Source: Paraescarpia echinospica (lineage: Eukaryota > Annelida > Polychaeta > Sabellida > Siboglinidae). Taken from it: a DNA stretch of 64,000 nt. Where the stretch lies: the NCBI GenBank assembly GCA_020002185.1, contig CM034535.1, forward strand, positions 70,178,228 through 70,242,227, written 5' to 3'. Under the pieces are notes generated by a model. That model was given only the letters and a program-made list of their open reading frames with translations, ran no database searches and was not told where the DNA came from. The translations under genes were made by a program, and so were the position numbers. Of this stretch, positions 1 through 13,445 are shown piece after piece. Within the stretch, counting starts at the first letter, position 1; each line of letters starts with the position of its first letter.

Positions 1-81
1 AGTTACACAATTTGATGCAACTTGAAGTACGGAAGAAACAGCGGAAGAAATCAGCAGAAGTCTGCTTGGGGATACTCTATC

Positions 82-3000
82 ATGTTAGGTGAGTTTATTG
101 TTCTGACAAGAGAACATGTTAGATTGGTTGATTGTTCTGACAAGTGAGCATGTTAGATTGGTTGATTGTTTTGATAAGTAAGCATGTTAGATTGGTTGAT
201 TGTTTTGATAAGTGAGCATGTTAGATTGGTTGATTGTTTTGATAAGTGAGCATGTTAGATTGGTTGATTATTCTGACAAGTGAGCGTGTTAGATTGGTTG
301 ATTGTTTTGACAAGTGAGCATGTTAGATTGGTTGATTGTTTTGACAAGTGAGCATGTTAGATTGGTAGATTGTTTTGACAAGTGAGCATGTTAGATTGGT
401 TAATTGTTTTGACAAGTGAGCATGTTAGATTGGTTAATTGTTTTGACAAGTGAGCATGTTAGATTGGTTGATTGTTTTGATAAGTAAGCATGTTAGATTG
501 GTTGATTGTTTTGATAAGTGAGCATGTTAGATTGGTTGATTGTTTTGACAAGTGAGCGTGTTAGATTGGTTGATTGTTTTGACAAGTGAGCATGTTAGAT
601 TGGTTGATTGTTTTGATAAGTAAGCATGTTAGATTGGTTAATTGTTTTGACAAGTGAGCATGTTAGATTGGTTGATTGTTTTGACAAGTGAGCATGTTAG
701 ATTGGTTAATTGTTTTGACAAGTGAGCATGTTAGATTGGTTGATTGTTTTGATAAGTAAGCATGTTAGATTGGTTGATTGTTTTGATAAGTGAGCATGTT
801 AGATTGGTTGATTGTTTTGATAAGTGAGCATGTTAGATTGGTTGATTGTTTTGACAAGTGAGCGTGTTAGATTGGTTGATTGTTTTGACAAGTGAGCATG
901 TTAGATTGGTTGATTGTTTTGACAAGTGAGCATGTCAGGTTGGTTGATTGTTTTGATAAGTTAGCATGTTAGATTGGTTGATTGTTTTCACAAGTTAGCA
1001 TGTTAGATTGGTTGATTGTTTTCACAAGTGAGCATGTTAGATTGGTTGATTGTTTTCACAAGTGAGCATGTTAGATTGGTTGATTGTTTTCACAAGTGAG
1101 CATGTTAGATTGGTTAATTGTTTTCACAAGTGAGCATGTTAGATTGGTAGATTGTTTTGACAAGTTAGCATGTTAGATTGGTTGATTGTTTTGACAAGGG
1201 AGCGTGTTAGATTGGTTGATTGTTTTGACAAGTGAGCATGTTAGATTGGTTGATTGTTTTGACAAGTGAGCATGTTAGATTGGTTGACTGTCTTGACAAG
1301 TGAGCATATCAGATTGATTGATTGTTTTGACAATTGTGTAAGTTAGATTTGTTGATTGTTTTGATAAGTAAGCATGTTAGATTGGTTGATTGTTTTGATA
1401 AGTGAGCATGTTAGATTGGTTGATTATTCTGACAAGTGAGCGTGTTAGATTGGTTGATTGTTTTGACAAGTGAGCATGTTAGATTGGTTGATTGTTCTGA
1501 CAAGTGAGCATGTTAGATTGGTTGATTGTTTTGACAAGTGAGCATGTTAGATTGGTAGATTGTTTTGACAAGTGAGCATGTTAGATTGGTTAATTGTTTT
1601 GACAAGTGAGCATGTTAGATTGGTTAATTGTTTTGACAAGTGAGCATGTTAGATTGGTTGATTGTTTTGATAAGTAAGCATGTTAGATTGGTTGATTGTT
1701 TTGATAAGTGAGCATGTTAGATTGGTTGATTGTTTTGATAAGTGAGCATGTTAGATTGGTTGATTGTTTTGACAAGTGAGCGTGTTAGATTGGTTGATTG
1801 TTTTGACAAGTGAGCATGTTAGATTGGTTGATTGTTTTGATAAGTAAGCATGTTAGATTGGTTAATTGTTTTGACAAGTGAGCATGTTAGATTGGTTGAT
1901 TGTTTTGACAAGTGAGCATGTTAGATTGGTTAATTGTTTTGACAAGTGAGCATGTTAGATTGGTTGATTGTTTTGATAAGTAAGCATTTTAGATTGGTTG
2001 ATTGTTTTGATAAGTGAGCATGTTAGATTGGTTGATTGTTTTGATAAGTGAGCATGTTAGATTGGTTGATTGTTTTGACAAGTCAGCGTGTTAGATTGGT
2101 TGATTGTTTTGACAAGTGAGCATGTTAGATTGGTTGATTGTTTTGACAAGTGAGCATGTCAGGTTGGTTGATTGTTTTGATAAGTTAGCATGTTAGATTG
2201 GTTGATTGTTTTAAGTTAGCATGTTAGATTGGTTGATTGTTTTCACAAGTGAGCATGTTAGATTGGTTGATTGTTTTCACAAGTGAGCATGTTAGATTGG
2301 TTGATTGTTTTCACAAGTGAGCATGTTAGATTGGTTAATTGTTTTCACAAGTGAGCATGTTAGATTGGTAGATTGTTTTGACAAGTTAGCATGTTAGATT
2401 GGTTGATTGTTTTGACAAGTGAGCGTGTTAGATTGGTTGATTGTTTTGACAAGTGAGCATGTTATATTGGTTGATTGTTTTGACAAGTGAGCATGTTAGA
2501 TTGGTTGACTGTCTTGACAAGTGAGCATATCAGATTGATTGATTGTTTTGACAATTGTGCAAGTTAGATTTGTTGATTGTTTTGATAAGTAAGCATGTTA
2601 GATTGGTTGATTGTTTTAATAAGTAAGCATGTTAGATTGGTTGATTGTTTTCACAAGTAAGCATGTTAGATTGGTTGATTGTTTTCACAAGTGAGCATGT
2701 TAGATTGGTAGATTGTTTTGACAAGTTAGCATGTTAGATTGGTTGATTGTTTTGACAAGTGAGCGTGTTAGATTGGTCGATTGTTTTGACAAGTGAGCAT
2801 GTTAGATTGGTTGATTGTTTCACAAGTGAGCATGTTAGATTGGTTGATTGTTTTCACAAGTGAGCATGTTAGATTGGTTGATTGTTTTGACAAGTTAGCA
2901 TGTTAGATTGGTTGATTGTTTTCACATGTGAGCACATTAGGTTGGTTGATTGTTTTGACAAGTGAATGTATTAGATTGATTGATTGTTTTGACAAGTGAG

Positions 3001-4803
3001 CATGTTAGATTGGTAGATTGTTTTGACAAGTTAGCATGTTAGATTGGTTGATTGTTTTGACAAGTGAGCGTGTCAGATTGGTTGATTGTTTTGACAAGTG
3101 AGCGTGTTAGATTGGTTGACTGTCTTGACAAGTGAGCATGTCAGATTGATTGATTGTTTTGACAATTGTGCAAGTTAGATTTGTTGATTGTTTTGATAAG
3201 TAAGCATGTTAGATTGGTTGATTGTTTTCACAAGTGAGCATGTTAGATTCGTTGATTGTTTTCACAAGTGAGCATGTTAGATTGGTAGATTGTTTTGACA
3301 AGTGAGCATGTAAGATTGGTTGATTGTTTTGACAAGTTAGCATGTTAGATTGGTTGATTGTTTTCACATGTGAGCACATTAGGTTGGTTGATTGTTTTGA
3401 CAAGTGAATGTATTAGATTGATTGATTGTTTTGACAAGTGAGCATGTTAGATTGGTTGATTGTTTTCACAAGTGAGCATGTTAGATTGGTAGATTGTTTT
3501 GACAAGTGAACATGTTAGATTGGTTGATTGTTTTCACAAGTGAGCATGTTAGATTGGTTGATTGTTTTGATAAGTGAGCATGTTAGATTGATTGATTGTT
3601 TTGACAAGTGAGCATGTTAGATTGGTTGATTGTTTTGATAAGTGAGCATGTTAGATTGGTTGATTGTTTTCACAAGTGAGCATGTTAGATTGGTTGATTG
3701 TTTTGACAAGTGAGCATGTTAGATTGGTAGATTGTTTTGACAAGTGAGCATATTAGATTGGTAGATTGTTTTGACAAGTGAGCATGTTAGATTGGTTGAT
3801 TGTTTTCACAAGTGAGCATGTTAGATTGGTTGATTGTTTTGACAAGTAAGCATGTTAGATTGGTTGATTGTTTTGACAAGTGAGCATGTTAGATTGGTTG
3901 ATTGTTTTGATAAGTGAGCATGTTAGATTGGTTGATTGTTTTCACAAGTGAGCATGTTAGATTGGTAGATTGTTTTGACAAGTGAGCATGTTAGATTGGT
4001 AGATTGTTTTGACAAGTGAGCATGTTAGATTGGTTGATTGTTTTGATAAGTGAGCATGTTAGATTGGTAGATTGTTTTGACAAGTGAGCATGTTAGATTG
4101 GTTGATTGTTTTGACAAGTGAGCATGTTAGATTGGTTGATTGTTTTGATAAGTGAGCATGTTAGATTGGTAGATTGTTTTCACAAGTGAGCATGTTAGAT
4201 TGGTTGATTGTTTTGATAAGTGAGCATGTTAGATTGGTTGATTGTTTTCACATGTGAGCACATTAGGTTGGTTAATTGTTTTGACAAGTGAATGTATTAG
4301 ATTGACTGATTGTTTTGACAAGTGAGTATGTTAGAATGGTTGATTGTTTTGACAAGTGAGCATGTTAGAATGGTTGATTGTTTTCACAAGTGAGCATGTT
4401 AGATTGTTTTCACAAGTGAGCATGTCAGGTTGGTTGATTGTTTTGATAAGTTAGCATGTTAGATTGGTTGATTGTTTTCACAAGTTAGCAAGTTAGATTG
4501 GTTGACTGTTTTAATAAGTGAACATTTTAGATTGCTTGATTGTTTTGACAAGTGAGCTCATTTGATTGGATGATTTTTTTTCAAATGTGAGCATGTTAGA
4601 TTGGTTGATTGTTTTGACAAGTTAGCATGTTAGATTGGTTGACAGTTTTGATAAGTGAGCATCTTAGATTGGTTGACTGTTTTGATAAGTGAACATCTTA
4701 GATTGCTTTATTGTTTTGACCAATGAGCTTATTAGATTGGTTGATTTTTTTTCACATGTGAGCATGTTAGGTTGGTTGATTGTTTTCACAAGTGAGCATC
4801 TTC
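82..4803. repeat. 34-bp minisatellite array, about 138 copies
   Basis: Head-to-tail copies of a 34-bp unit that begins GATTGGTTGATTGTTTTGAC and continues to a GAGCATGTTA end. Most units differ by one to three substitutions (GACAAG, GATAAG or CACAAG; GGTTGATT, GGTAGATT or GGTTAATT). Divergence rises towards the right end (about 4300-4800), where units degrade into unique sequence. A rare marker pair of units with GACTGTCTTGAC and ACAATTGTG recurs near 1286, 2507 and 3118, giving a higher-order structure. There are no unique spacers, so this is not a CRISPR array. Reading frames inside it are accidental. Confidence 0.97.
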
Positions 4804-5737
4804 CAATTGTACTAATTAATTTACCCACCTGTCATGCCTGTATTCTAAGGACAGTCATCATAAAAGCCTGTAGACATGTCTAATTGACACGGTGAAACAT
4901 AGGGTTCACCAAACAGACATCAAGACAGTTTCGGGTAAACACATTGACACAGCAGTTAAGTGCTCAGAAATATCAGATAAAGGAAACTTGTCAGTAGTTA
5001 TTAAACAAATCAGCATTTGTTGTCTGGAGATTGCCTCAACACTGGCACCTTTGAAAATTGACAATGTGCTTATTGTATAAAATGCTTTGGTTCTTTTAAA
5101 TGTCTTAATCTGTATAAATATGTTGTGATTTAGGATTAATAATTTAAGTGGTCTCCAGGACTAATAGGCTACCTTTGTCCACTATGGCCGGTTATTACCT
5201 TAAACTACCCTGAATTAAGTAGGGGTTTGTCAGCAACACAAAACGGGGTGGGTTGTACCGAGATGTTTTGCAGCTGAACATTAGAACCTATGAAACAGCA
5301 TTAATACAACACATGAACGAGGCCCATTAAATGATATTAAATAGCCTATTGATAAGTGATTTCTATTCAACTGTATTCAATAGTATGACGACAGGTTTAT
5401 TAAATACATTACAAGGTATTGTGGGCATGCTGCCAATTACGGGTAGCCTGCTGTGAAGGCGGGGCACATTTAGGGGTACCAAATGGATCTCGGTTCACAT
5501 ACACTGTGGGAACTTCTTCAAAATGATGATGATCTACATTTAATTGTAGCAACAAATTACACCTGGCCATGCAGTAAGCTAACATCCAATTAAAAATGAT
5601 TCCATCACAGCTATATATCTACATAATGCATTCTAAACAGGCAGGTGATATTATGTAAATAAGAATACATTAATCTGTATAGCTTGGTCTTGTGCTCTAA
5701 TGTTATGAAGATAGTAAGTAATCAGTAAAAACCTGAC
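4804..5737. other. AT-rich non-coding stretch
   Basis: Unique AT-rich sequence after the minisatellite. Short open frames at 4892-5080 and nearby show no recognisable domain or splice context. I see no other feature here. Confidence 0.6.
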
Positions 5738-5925
5738 CTAATGTCAAAGCAATCCATTCCATCTGCCTCTAAGAACATGTTCGATAAGTTGGTTGCACCC
5801 ATACCATAAATTATTGTTAAATGTCCACTGAAGGATGTCTTACTTTTTGCATGTATCCCTGGCTTGTTCCCATGACTGCACTGCATTAAATACCTTATAG
5901 CAGTTTCTTGCCCACAATGTCCAAC
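5738..5925 (-). CDS. possible internal coding exon, unknown protein
   Basis: On the minus strand an acceptor-like tract (TTGTATATTACAG) is followed by 188 bp open in one frame and then a plausible GT donor (TTAG|GTCAGG). The peptide starts VGHCGQETAIRYLMQC and continues with HGNKPGIHAKSK and ends near MDCFDIR. Its mixed composition, with cysteines and few low-complexity runs, looks more like protein than chance in such AT-rich DNA. I do not recognise the family and found no partner exon in the window. The open frame runs past the proposed donor to a stop near 5722, so the donor is a guess. It may be spurious. Confidence 0.3.
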
Positions 5926-6139
5926 CTGTAATATACAACTGACAAGGTAACAAGGTTTATCAACATAATCTATCATTGTAAAGATGCAATGATCTTCATC
6001 ATGTTAGGAAGATAAGGGGTAATGTGGTTTATGACTGAGTTTTATTTCCCACAGGAGTATCTGACTGGTCCATTTACATGGTAATTTTAGCCTCTAACAT
6101 TATATAAATATTAATATTATACACTCATACTCAATCATA

Positions 6140-6275
6140 AACATGCATGCGTGGCTTGGTGCACGTGCATGTATGCATGCCCACACATATGCATGCATGC
6201 CCGCATACATACACATGCACACACGCATGCACGCAGGCATGCATGCACACCCACACATGTATACATACATACTTG
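6140..6275. repeat. low-complexity GCATGCAT / CACA tract
   Basis: Alternating purine-pyrimidine sequence rich in GCATGCAT, CACACA and TACATACA. It is simple-sequence DNA, with no coding or structural signal beyond that. Confidence 0.85.
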
Positions 6276-6626
6276 CATATCACATGCTTGAATACTAAAA
6301 GATATTAATTCACATTATTGCTAATACTGTAACACTACAAACTGGGTGTCGTAATTGCAAAATACGTTTGAATTACTGAAATACATGGTACATTTTGCTC
6401 AGCGTACACAGAACGTACCTGACGGGCATCTGAAGTAGTTAATACTGGGTGAATGGTACGTCAATGTAAACACATAACTTGGCAATCCAGGCTGTAACAC
6501 ATGAACAAACATCAACAGTAAAAGTATGTTTCTATTATTATTATGTTATAAAAACAACATTGTTTAATGATTTGTCCTATGTTTACCATATTTACCATTT
6601 TACTTGTACGGTAGACCTTCTCCTCC

Positions 6627-6700
6627 TGTGGTTTACTTGTTTACCTGTTTACCTGTTTACCTGTTTACCTGTTTACTTATCTACTTATCTATTGTGGTTT
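6627..6700. repeat. short 8-bp tandem repeat (TTTACCTG)n
   Basis: Five or so copies of TTTACCTG followed by degenerate TTACTTATC units. A local microsatellite expansion. Confidence 0.85.
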
Positions 6701-6825
6701 ACTTATCTATGTGTATGTGATCTATCACTAATCTTATTGTGCATGTGATATGAATATTATGTGATAACCTCACTCTTAGTATTTATCTTAACTTTGTATA
6801 CATATACTTCTTACTCTATGTTTTT

Positions 6826-6903
6826 ACTCATTATATGAACAAGCCTAAAGGAAATGTCCTGTAACCCAACAGACAATAAAGTTATTGTATTGTATTGTAT
6901 TAT
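6826..6903 (+). mobile_element. 3' tail of a non-LTR retrotransposon
   Basis: Ends in AATAAAGTTATTGTATTGTA, that is a polyadenylation-like AATAAA followed by a TTGTA-type pentamer repeat. This is the usual 3' terminus of CR1/L2-type LINEs and their SINE partners. The preceding bases resemble a LINE 3' UTR, but no reverse transcriptase sequence is present upstream, so this is a strongly 5'-truncated copy. The family assignment is inference. Confidence 0.55.
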
Positions 6904-8950
6904 CATTACCCAAAATATTGCATTGCTAATTGAGGGTAAGATGTTCAGCTATTAGGCCACAATAAAATATAGTTGTTTCCTGTAACATTTATTTTTTAAA
7001 TAGGGTAGGTAGGTAGATAGGAAAAACATTTTATTTTTTAAAAACATTTTATTGCAAAAAAAATAGGGTAGGCAGACCTATTGTAATATTTTATTTTCGT
7101 CACGCTATAAAAATGTCCGGCAATCTATAAAATGGCATATGTTATAACTTGCACTGCTCGGGTTAATATGAAATGGACACATTTGAATGAAACTAGGAAG
7201 TACTGTTACGTGTATCTTAATGTGATAAAGAAAAACACTGTCATCATGCTAAAAATACACTTGTCTTATTAATTGAACATGAAATATCAAGATAAACTAT
7301 GGCTTCTAGTTAAACCACACAACCCACAGTTTACTTTAATAGGAACAAAACAAGGTGTAACACATTGCACATTTAAATGGTCTTTCATCAGCGTGAGTTA
7401 CAAAATAAGGAACTGTACATTTAAATGGTCTTTCATCAATGTGAGTTACAGTTACAGTTGAACAAAAGCAACCGAATCCAATCCGTCATACCTTTTAAAA
7501 TAAAATCACATTAGAAGCTGCAGTGTGCATCATTTATAAACACTGAAATCAAATCAAGCCTAAGGCTATCTACTAGTACTATGGGCAATTAAAGTAATGT
7601 CACTGCCAAAATTTACAATAATATATTAAAGAAAGAAATCCCACAGGCCATGGTCTATGCAAGTTCTGTCACTAATTATTTGTGTTCAACCATTTTAGCT
7701 AGCGCCATATATGACGCCATCCAACGGAACTGGAATCTGTACACTTATGTACACTTATGCGTGTTCTAACGATGGGACAAGTATATTGAATCAACAACAT
7801 GTCTTCAAAGCACTTAGCGGACAACCAGACAATGATCACGAAGTGGTTTATGTTAGCGCCTTCCCGCCCGCGTCCTTGTTTACGTCAGTTGACACGAGGT
7901 AGCAGGGGCGCCATGACACTTCGCAACAATTTACGCGGAAATCCATCCAATACTACGGATGATCGCGGAATTTCCGTTCCAAAAGGACAATTCTTGTTAC
8001 TTTTCAGGACTTTTGCAATGATTATCTGTATGTTTATTATGTTGAATGATCGTTGTAATAGTCTTTTGTCGGAATATAATATAATGTTAAAAGAAACGGT
8101 TACCGGAAACACAGGTATTATTTTATTTGGCCTTAATGGTATTCAGTGTTTACCCATATCCTCCTACAACTGACCTAGAAAATGTGCTTAGATTCACCTG
8201 TGCTTATGGCGCTTACTACAAATGGTATCAGAGCAGTCAGTATGGGTTTTTGTAGATTGAAACCACCGATTCTGTGAACCTATGAAAAAATTCACATTTC
8301 CCTGCCTGGGAAATTCACTTCTTCGGGCACAGGTAACAGATTATAATGTCTCTTCCTAAAGACTAAACAGGGCGAACGAAATAGCTGAAGTTTCTGGATG
8401 GCAATAGAAAATTTATATTACCCCTTGTATTGTGTTAGGATAGCAAGTGCCCTCCTGTTGTTAAACTGGCGCCTAACAGTAACAACTAAGTCAAGTGAAT
8501 CTAAAAAAGAAAGTATTAAACTATGTCTATTTAGTGCAATGAGAAGTCATATCTGAAAAATGCAACTCAATCTTCCAAACTTAACCCCAGCTACTGGTAG
8601 TTCTGTCAAATTGTATTTTAAGGGAAATCAATGACAATTTTTGGCTCTACACACCCAAGACTTACTACAATCTAACCATTTGCAACTACAGTCAACAACA
8701 TCACACTTGTGGTTTACTCTAATTTTTTTGTCAAAGTGTGAGATTCTGGTGAAATCTCAGTTCCCAAATGATTACATATTGAGACATGTCCCTGATGCTT
8801 GACCAATAAGACTAAGACTAAGAGCCTAGAGCTGCTTTGATGCTGTAGTGATGTGTCAAATGCCTGTTTCCTCAACTTGTATAACATTATCAATATGCCA
8901 GCTCATATATAGGTTTATCATATCCCTTCAATTCAGAGTTACACTTGTAA
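6904..8950. other. non-coding stretch with a CpG-richer patch
   Basis: Mostly AT-rich. A 33-bp segment (ACATTTAAATGGTCTTTCAT and its continuation) is duplicated in tandem at about 7368 and 7417. Around 7860-8000 the sequence becomes CpG-richer, with open frames on both strands (7799-8173 plus, 7885-8112 minus), but neither resembles a known protein. The patch could be a promoter or first exon; nothing decides it. I see nothing else. Confidence 0.5.
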
Positions 8951-10835
8951 TAACCATTATAATGCCATACAGTGTACCAACCATTATAATGCCATACAGT
9001 GTACCAACCATTATAATGCCATACAGTGTGCCAACCATTATAATGCCATACAGTGTACCAACCATTACAATGCCATACTGTGTGCCAACCATTACAATGC
9101 CATACTGTGTGCCAACCATTACAATGCCATACAGTGTGCCAACCATTACAATGCCATACAGTGTACCAACCATTACAATGCCATACTGTGTGCCAACCAT
9201 TATAATGCCATACAGTGTACCAACCATTATAATGCCATACAGTGTGCCAACCATTATAATGCCATACAGTGTGCCAACCATTATAATGCCATACAGTGTA
9301 CCAACCATTATAATGCCATACAGTGTACCAACCATTATAATGCCATACAGTGTACCAACCATTACAATGCCATACTGTGTGCCAACCATTATAATGCCAT
9401 ACAGTGTACCAACCATTATAATGCCATACAGTGTACCAACCATTATAATGCCATACAGTGTACCAACCATTATAATGCCATACAGTGTACCAACCATTAT
9501 AATGCCATACAGTGTACCAACCATTATAATGCCATACAGTGTACCAACCATTATAATGCCATACAGTGTACCAACCATTATGCCATACAGTGTACCAACC
9601 ATTATAATGCCATACAGTGTACCAACCATTATAATGCCATACAGTGTACCAACCATTATAATGCCATACAGTGTACCAACCATTATAATGCCATACAGTG
9701 TACCAACCATTATAATGCCATACAGTGTACCAACCATTATGCCATACAGTGTACCAACCATTATAATGCCATACAGTGTACCAACCATTATAATGCCATA
9801 CAGTGTGCCAACCATTATAATGCCATACAGTGTACCAACCATTACAATGCCATACAGTGTACCAACCATTACAATGCCATACTGTGTGCCAACCATTATA
9901 ATGCCATATGCCATTATGTAGTGTGCCAACCATTATAATGCCATACAGTGTACCAACCATTATAATGCCATACAGTGTACCAACCATTATGCCATACAGT
10001 GTACCAACCATTATAATGCCATACAGTGTACCAACCATTATAATGCCATACAGTGTACCAACCATTATAATGCCATACAGTGTGCCAACCATTATAATGC
10101 CATACAGTGTACCAACCATTATAATGCCATACACCAACCATTATAATGCCATACAGTGTACCAACCATTATAATGCCATACAGTGTACCAACCATTATAA
10201 TGCCATACAGTGTACCAACCATTATGCCATACAGTGTACCAACCATTATAATGCCATACAGTGTACCAACCATTATAATGCCATACAGTGTGCCAACCAT
10301 TATAATGCCATACAGTGTGCCAACCATTACAATGCCATACAGTGTACCAACCATTACAATGCCATACTGTGTGCCAACCATTATAATGCCATACTGTGTG
10401 CCAACCATTACAATGCCATACTGTGTGCCAACCATTATAATGCCATACAGTGTACCAACCATTATAATGCCATACAGTGTACCAACCATTATAATGCCAT
10501 ACAGTGTACCAACCATTATGCCATACAGTGTACCAACCATTATAATGCCATACAGTGTACCAACCATTATAATGCCATACAGTGTACCAACCATTATAAT
10601 GCCATACAGTGTGCCAACCATTATAATGCCATACAGTGTACCAACCATTATAATGCCATACAGTGTGCCAACCATTATAATGCCATACAGTGTGCCAACC
10701 ATTATAATGCCATACAGTGTACCAACCATTATAATGCCATACAGTGTGCCAACCATTATAATGCCATACAGTGTACCAACCATTATAATGCCATACAGTG
10801 TGCCAACCATTATAATGCCATACAGTGTACCACAC
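8951..10835. repeat. 27-bp minisatellite array, about 69 copies
   Basis: Tandem copies of a 27-bp unit containing ATAATGCCATACAGTGTACC plus AACCATT. Variants include TATAATG/TACAATG, CAGTGTA/CAGTGTG/CTGTGTG and recurrent 24-bp units lacking one ATA triplet (near 9577, 9733, 9984, 10221 and 10514). One disturbed unit near 9900-9920 and one 18-bp unit near 10130 shift the frame. Because 27 and 24 are multiples of three, long frames stay open on both strands (for example MPYSVPTII repeats on plus, MVGTLYGII on minus). This is arithmetic, not evidence of a protein. Confidence 0.97.
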
Positions 10836-11912
10836 AGACATAACCTTTTTAGTAGTTATAGCGCCAAAACAAATTCAGCGATGCAAACAAAAGTAATATT
10901 TTCAGTTTGATGACTGGCAAATATAACATTGGCGCCGTCCGTGCAATTTAAATTATGTGTCTTTAACAAGCTATTCTAGTAAACTACAAATTGTATGGTA
11001 ATGGTTAGTTTTTATTAACTCTCAGATGCATAGGCCCAAAAGGATGTATTTTGTTTCCCTTTAAATTCCTCATTTCCCCCACATTTTAGGGACGCCAACT
11101 TCTTCTTCAAGTAATAATCTTATCTCAAACTGTTCTCCGAAATCTGTTACTGATGTGTTCTTGACCACACTGCTCACAACTTATTAATCTCCTTGTTAAT
11201 TATTACTAGGTGAAAGCGTTAACTGCCACAGTGCCACTATGCCAGTATGGGATGGTGCTACACTGATCTACACTGATATACTGCTAAAAAGTGATACTTC
11301 ACTATCCTGCAATTTGTAATGTCATTGTGGGCTAAAACAATAAAAACTTAAGTTAATAAATAAATAACTAAAATTATATAAAAAATGTGCAGTCCTTGAT
11401 TAAAACAAAATGGGCTTAAATAATGTAAATGATTGAATGCCTGGGAGAGTGGTTTTCTGGAATATTTCTGCAATAGATGCTGCAACTACTTCCTGTGCGC
11501 GTCCCACAGTGGGATAGAACGTACATAGAACGTACTTTGGTAGGTCGTGCAGGATGCTGGCAGTGTTCGTAGTTTGATAGATGAGTAATGCGTGTGTTGT
11601 TGTGCCCTTTAACAGCCATTACAAAACCAGGGCCAAGTTTTTTCAGCACCAACTTTGTTCACAGCTGGAGTGTGATTCAAGCTAAGCAAACATTGGATAG
11701 GTATTGAATCGCATTAGTAGTCATGCCTTTATTAACAATATGTTAATGCCACCGCCTGGTATGTGACAACATGTAGTTGTCATAATAGCAACAACGTTGA
11801 CTTTGTGTATCTACGATAGGTATGCGTGTATTCGTCATGGTATTCAATTGAGTTGTATACATAAGTAAGCAAGTTGTGAAGACCACAGGGTGTCAAAAAA
11901 CGTTCCTCAAAT
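10836..11912. other. non-coding stretch
   Basis: Unique AT-rich sequence. The small minus-strand frame at 11416-11652 has no recognisable domain. I see no other feature. Confidence 0.5.
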
Positions 11913-12040
11913 AATGTATGTTTTATTTATTTATTTATCATATCTTCTTGATAGCCTGTTCGCAAGAGAGGGCATGTACAGCATTTTCAACTATACCATT
12001 TCCACATGTTTACCATACATCCCATGTATAAATAAACAGA
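11913..12040 (-). mobile_element. 3' end of a non-LTR retrotransposon or dependent SINE
   Basis: Read on the minus strand, a short stem-like segment with CCTCTCTTGCGAACAGGC is followed by a tail of AAATA repeats (plus strand TTTATTTATTTATTT at 11921-11937). This arrangement, a hairpin next to a simple-repeat tail, is typical of CR1/L2-type LINE 3' ends. No coding part is seen, so the copy is 5'-truncated. The family is inferred from the tail structure only. Confidence 0.5.
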
Positions 12041-12701
12041 TGTTTACAGTGTTAAATAAGTGAAAACCACCAGAGCTGCACAGGGAGTGCTAACACCTGA
12101 CAATTAACAGACCCCAGGGTCAGTCTTGAAGAGCACTGCTGAAGATATGAGATGTCAGATGGTCACAGTTCAGCGGTTGCATTGTCAAACACACAAACAC
12201 CTGTCATCATGCTGGTATGCATTTTGAGGAGGAAATGACAACTGGCTTTTACAGGAAGGTCCTTCTTGTTCTAAGCTATCACTTTTGGTGATTTAAAAGA
12301 AGGTTATTTGGAAACGAACATGGATGATGAAGCAACGTTATACTGATATATATCTAAGTAGCACAATTATGGAGAAGCAACTTATGAGTCAGTTATGATA
12401 CTTTCTTGAAAACCACTATGAATGCAACTGGAAAACAGCATTATGCAGTACACATTTGACTAAACTAAATTAATTATAGCTAGGATTGATATTTATTACA
12501 TTGTCAACAAAGGGTTGCAATGATTGGATAGTATTTCAACCCGAGATAAGCAACAGATCTTTGAAACGTCCTTATAAAAAACTTGATGATAGTCATTTGT
12601 ATGTTGATAGTCATGAGAAAAAATAATTAGAAAAAATCAAACAGCTGACTTTTGAGCTATCCTAGTGACATTTGTTGAGTTTTAACAGGCTATCAGGTTA
12701 T

Positions 12702-12714
12702 CACAAGACATTTC
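12702..12714 (+). repeat. left copy of the direct repeat flanking the 12.7-15.9 kb element
   Basis: CACAAGACATTTC, repeated exactly at 15876-15888 directly outside the right inverted end. It is best read as a target-site duplication. The exact border is uncertain because three bases (ACA) lie between this copy and the left GGGCGATTCC end. An 8-bp duplication AGACATTT with imperfect outer ends is an alternative reading. Confidence 0.7.
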
Positions 12715-13445
12715 ACAGGGCGATTCCATGGAAAGGTGTCCTTGCATACTAAATTTGGAAATTGCCCCTGAACAACCTGTTGATAGGTGATTCATGTGCT
12801 CAGATATATCAAGTGATTGGGACAATTTGTTTTTTATGAAAAAATTTACATGGTGATTTTTCGAAGAAAAGTTAATTTAAATTTGTTCAGACATTTTCTG
12901 AATCCAACTTTCATTAACTCATTTTTGTTTAAATGAGCTTTCTATAGTTACTAACAGTGTATTCCCTAATATTTTGAGTAGCAGGTTTTAACAATTGAGT
13001 AGCCAGCTACTGAATGTGGGTGATGTAGACGAACGCAGCAGCAAAGCCGGCGCTGCGGGCCATAGGCGCGCCAACATTAAGAGGGTCCAGAGGCATGCTT
13101 CCTCTGAATTTGTTTATAGAATGATGTTATTTGGTGGCTTCTGGTGCATTCTAATCATTTAATTTCATTTTTAAATGTTGCTTCAGTAGACAAAATTTTA
13201 CCCATTTTGCTATGAATGTAATCTCACTCAGTATCCCAGGTAAGCTCATTATTTAAATGACAACACATTCATGTGGTACCCTTTTTCAAATCTCATTTAC
13301 TTTTCATTATTTTGCAGTCTACAAATAACAACCAGTCTTTTATGCAAGTAAAGTTATGGTTAATAATGCAGCCAGCTGCTAGATTCTCATGATGAAGCTA
13401 CTCCATGTCTATGCCATCCTCATATCTGAGCTGAAATTCAATGTC

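Noticed and set aside
82..4803. CRISPR-like regular repeats
   Set aside because: Units are directly adjacent with no unique spacers, and the genome is eukaryotic.
7799..8173. 124-codon plus-strand frame in a CpG-richer patch
   Set aside because: No domain; overlapping frames on both strands are equally plausible.
8848..10910. Long open frames coding for a nine-residue repeat peptide on both strands
   Set aside because: They follow from a unit length divisible by three; frames shift near 9,905 and 10,131, there is no flanking gene structure, and both strands are equally open.
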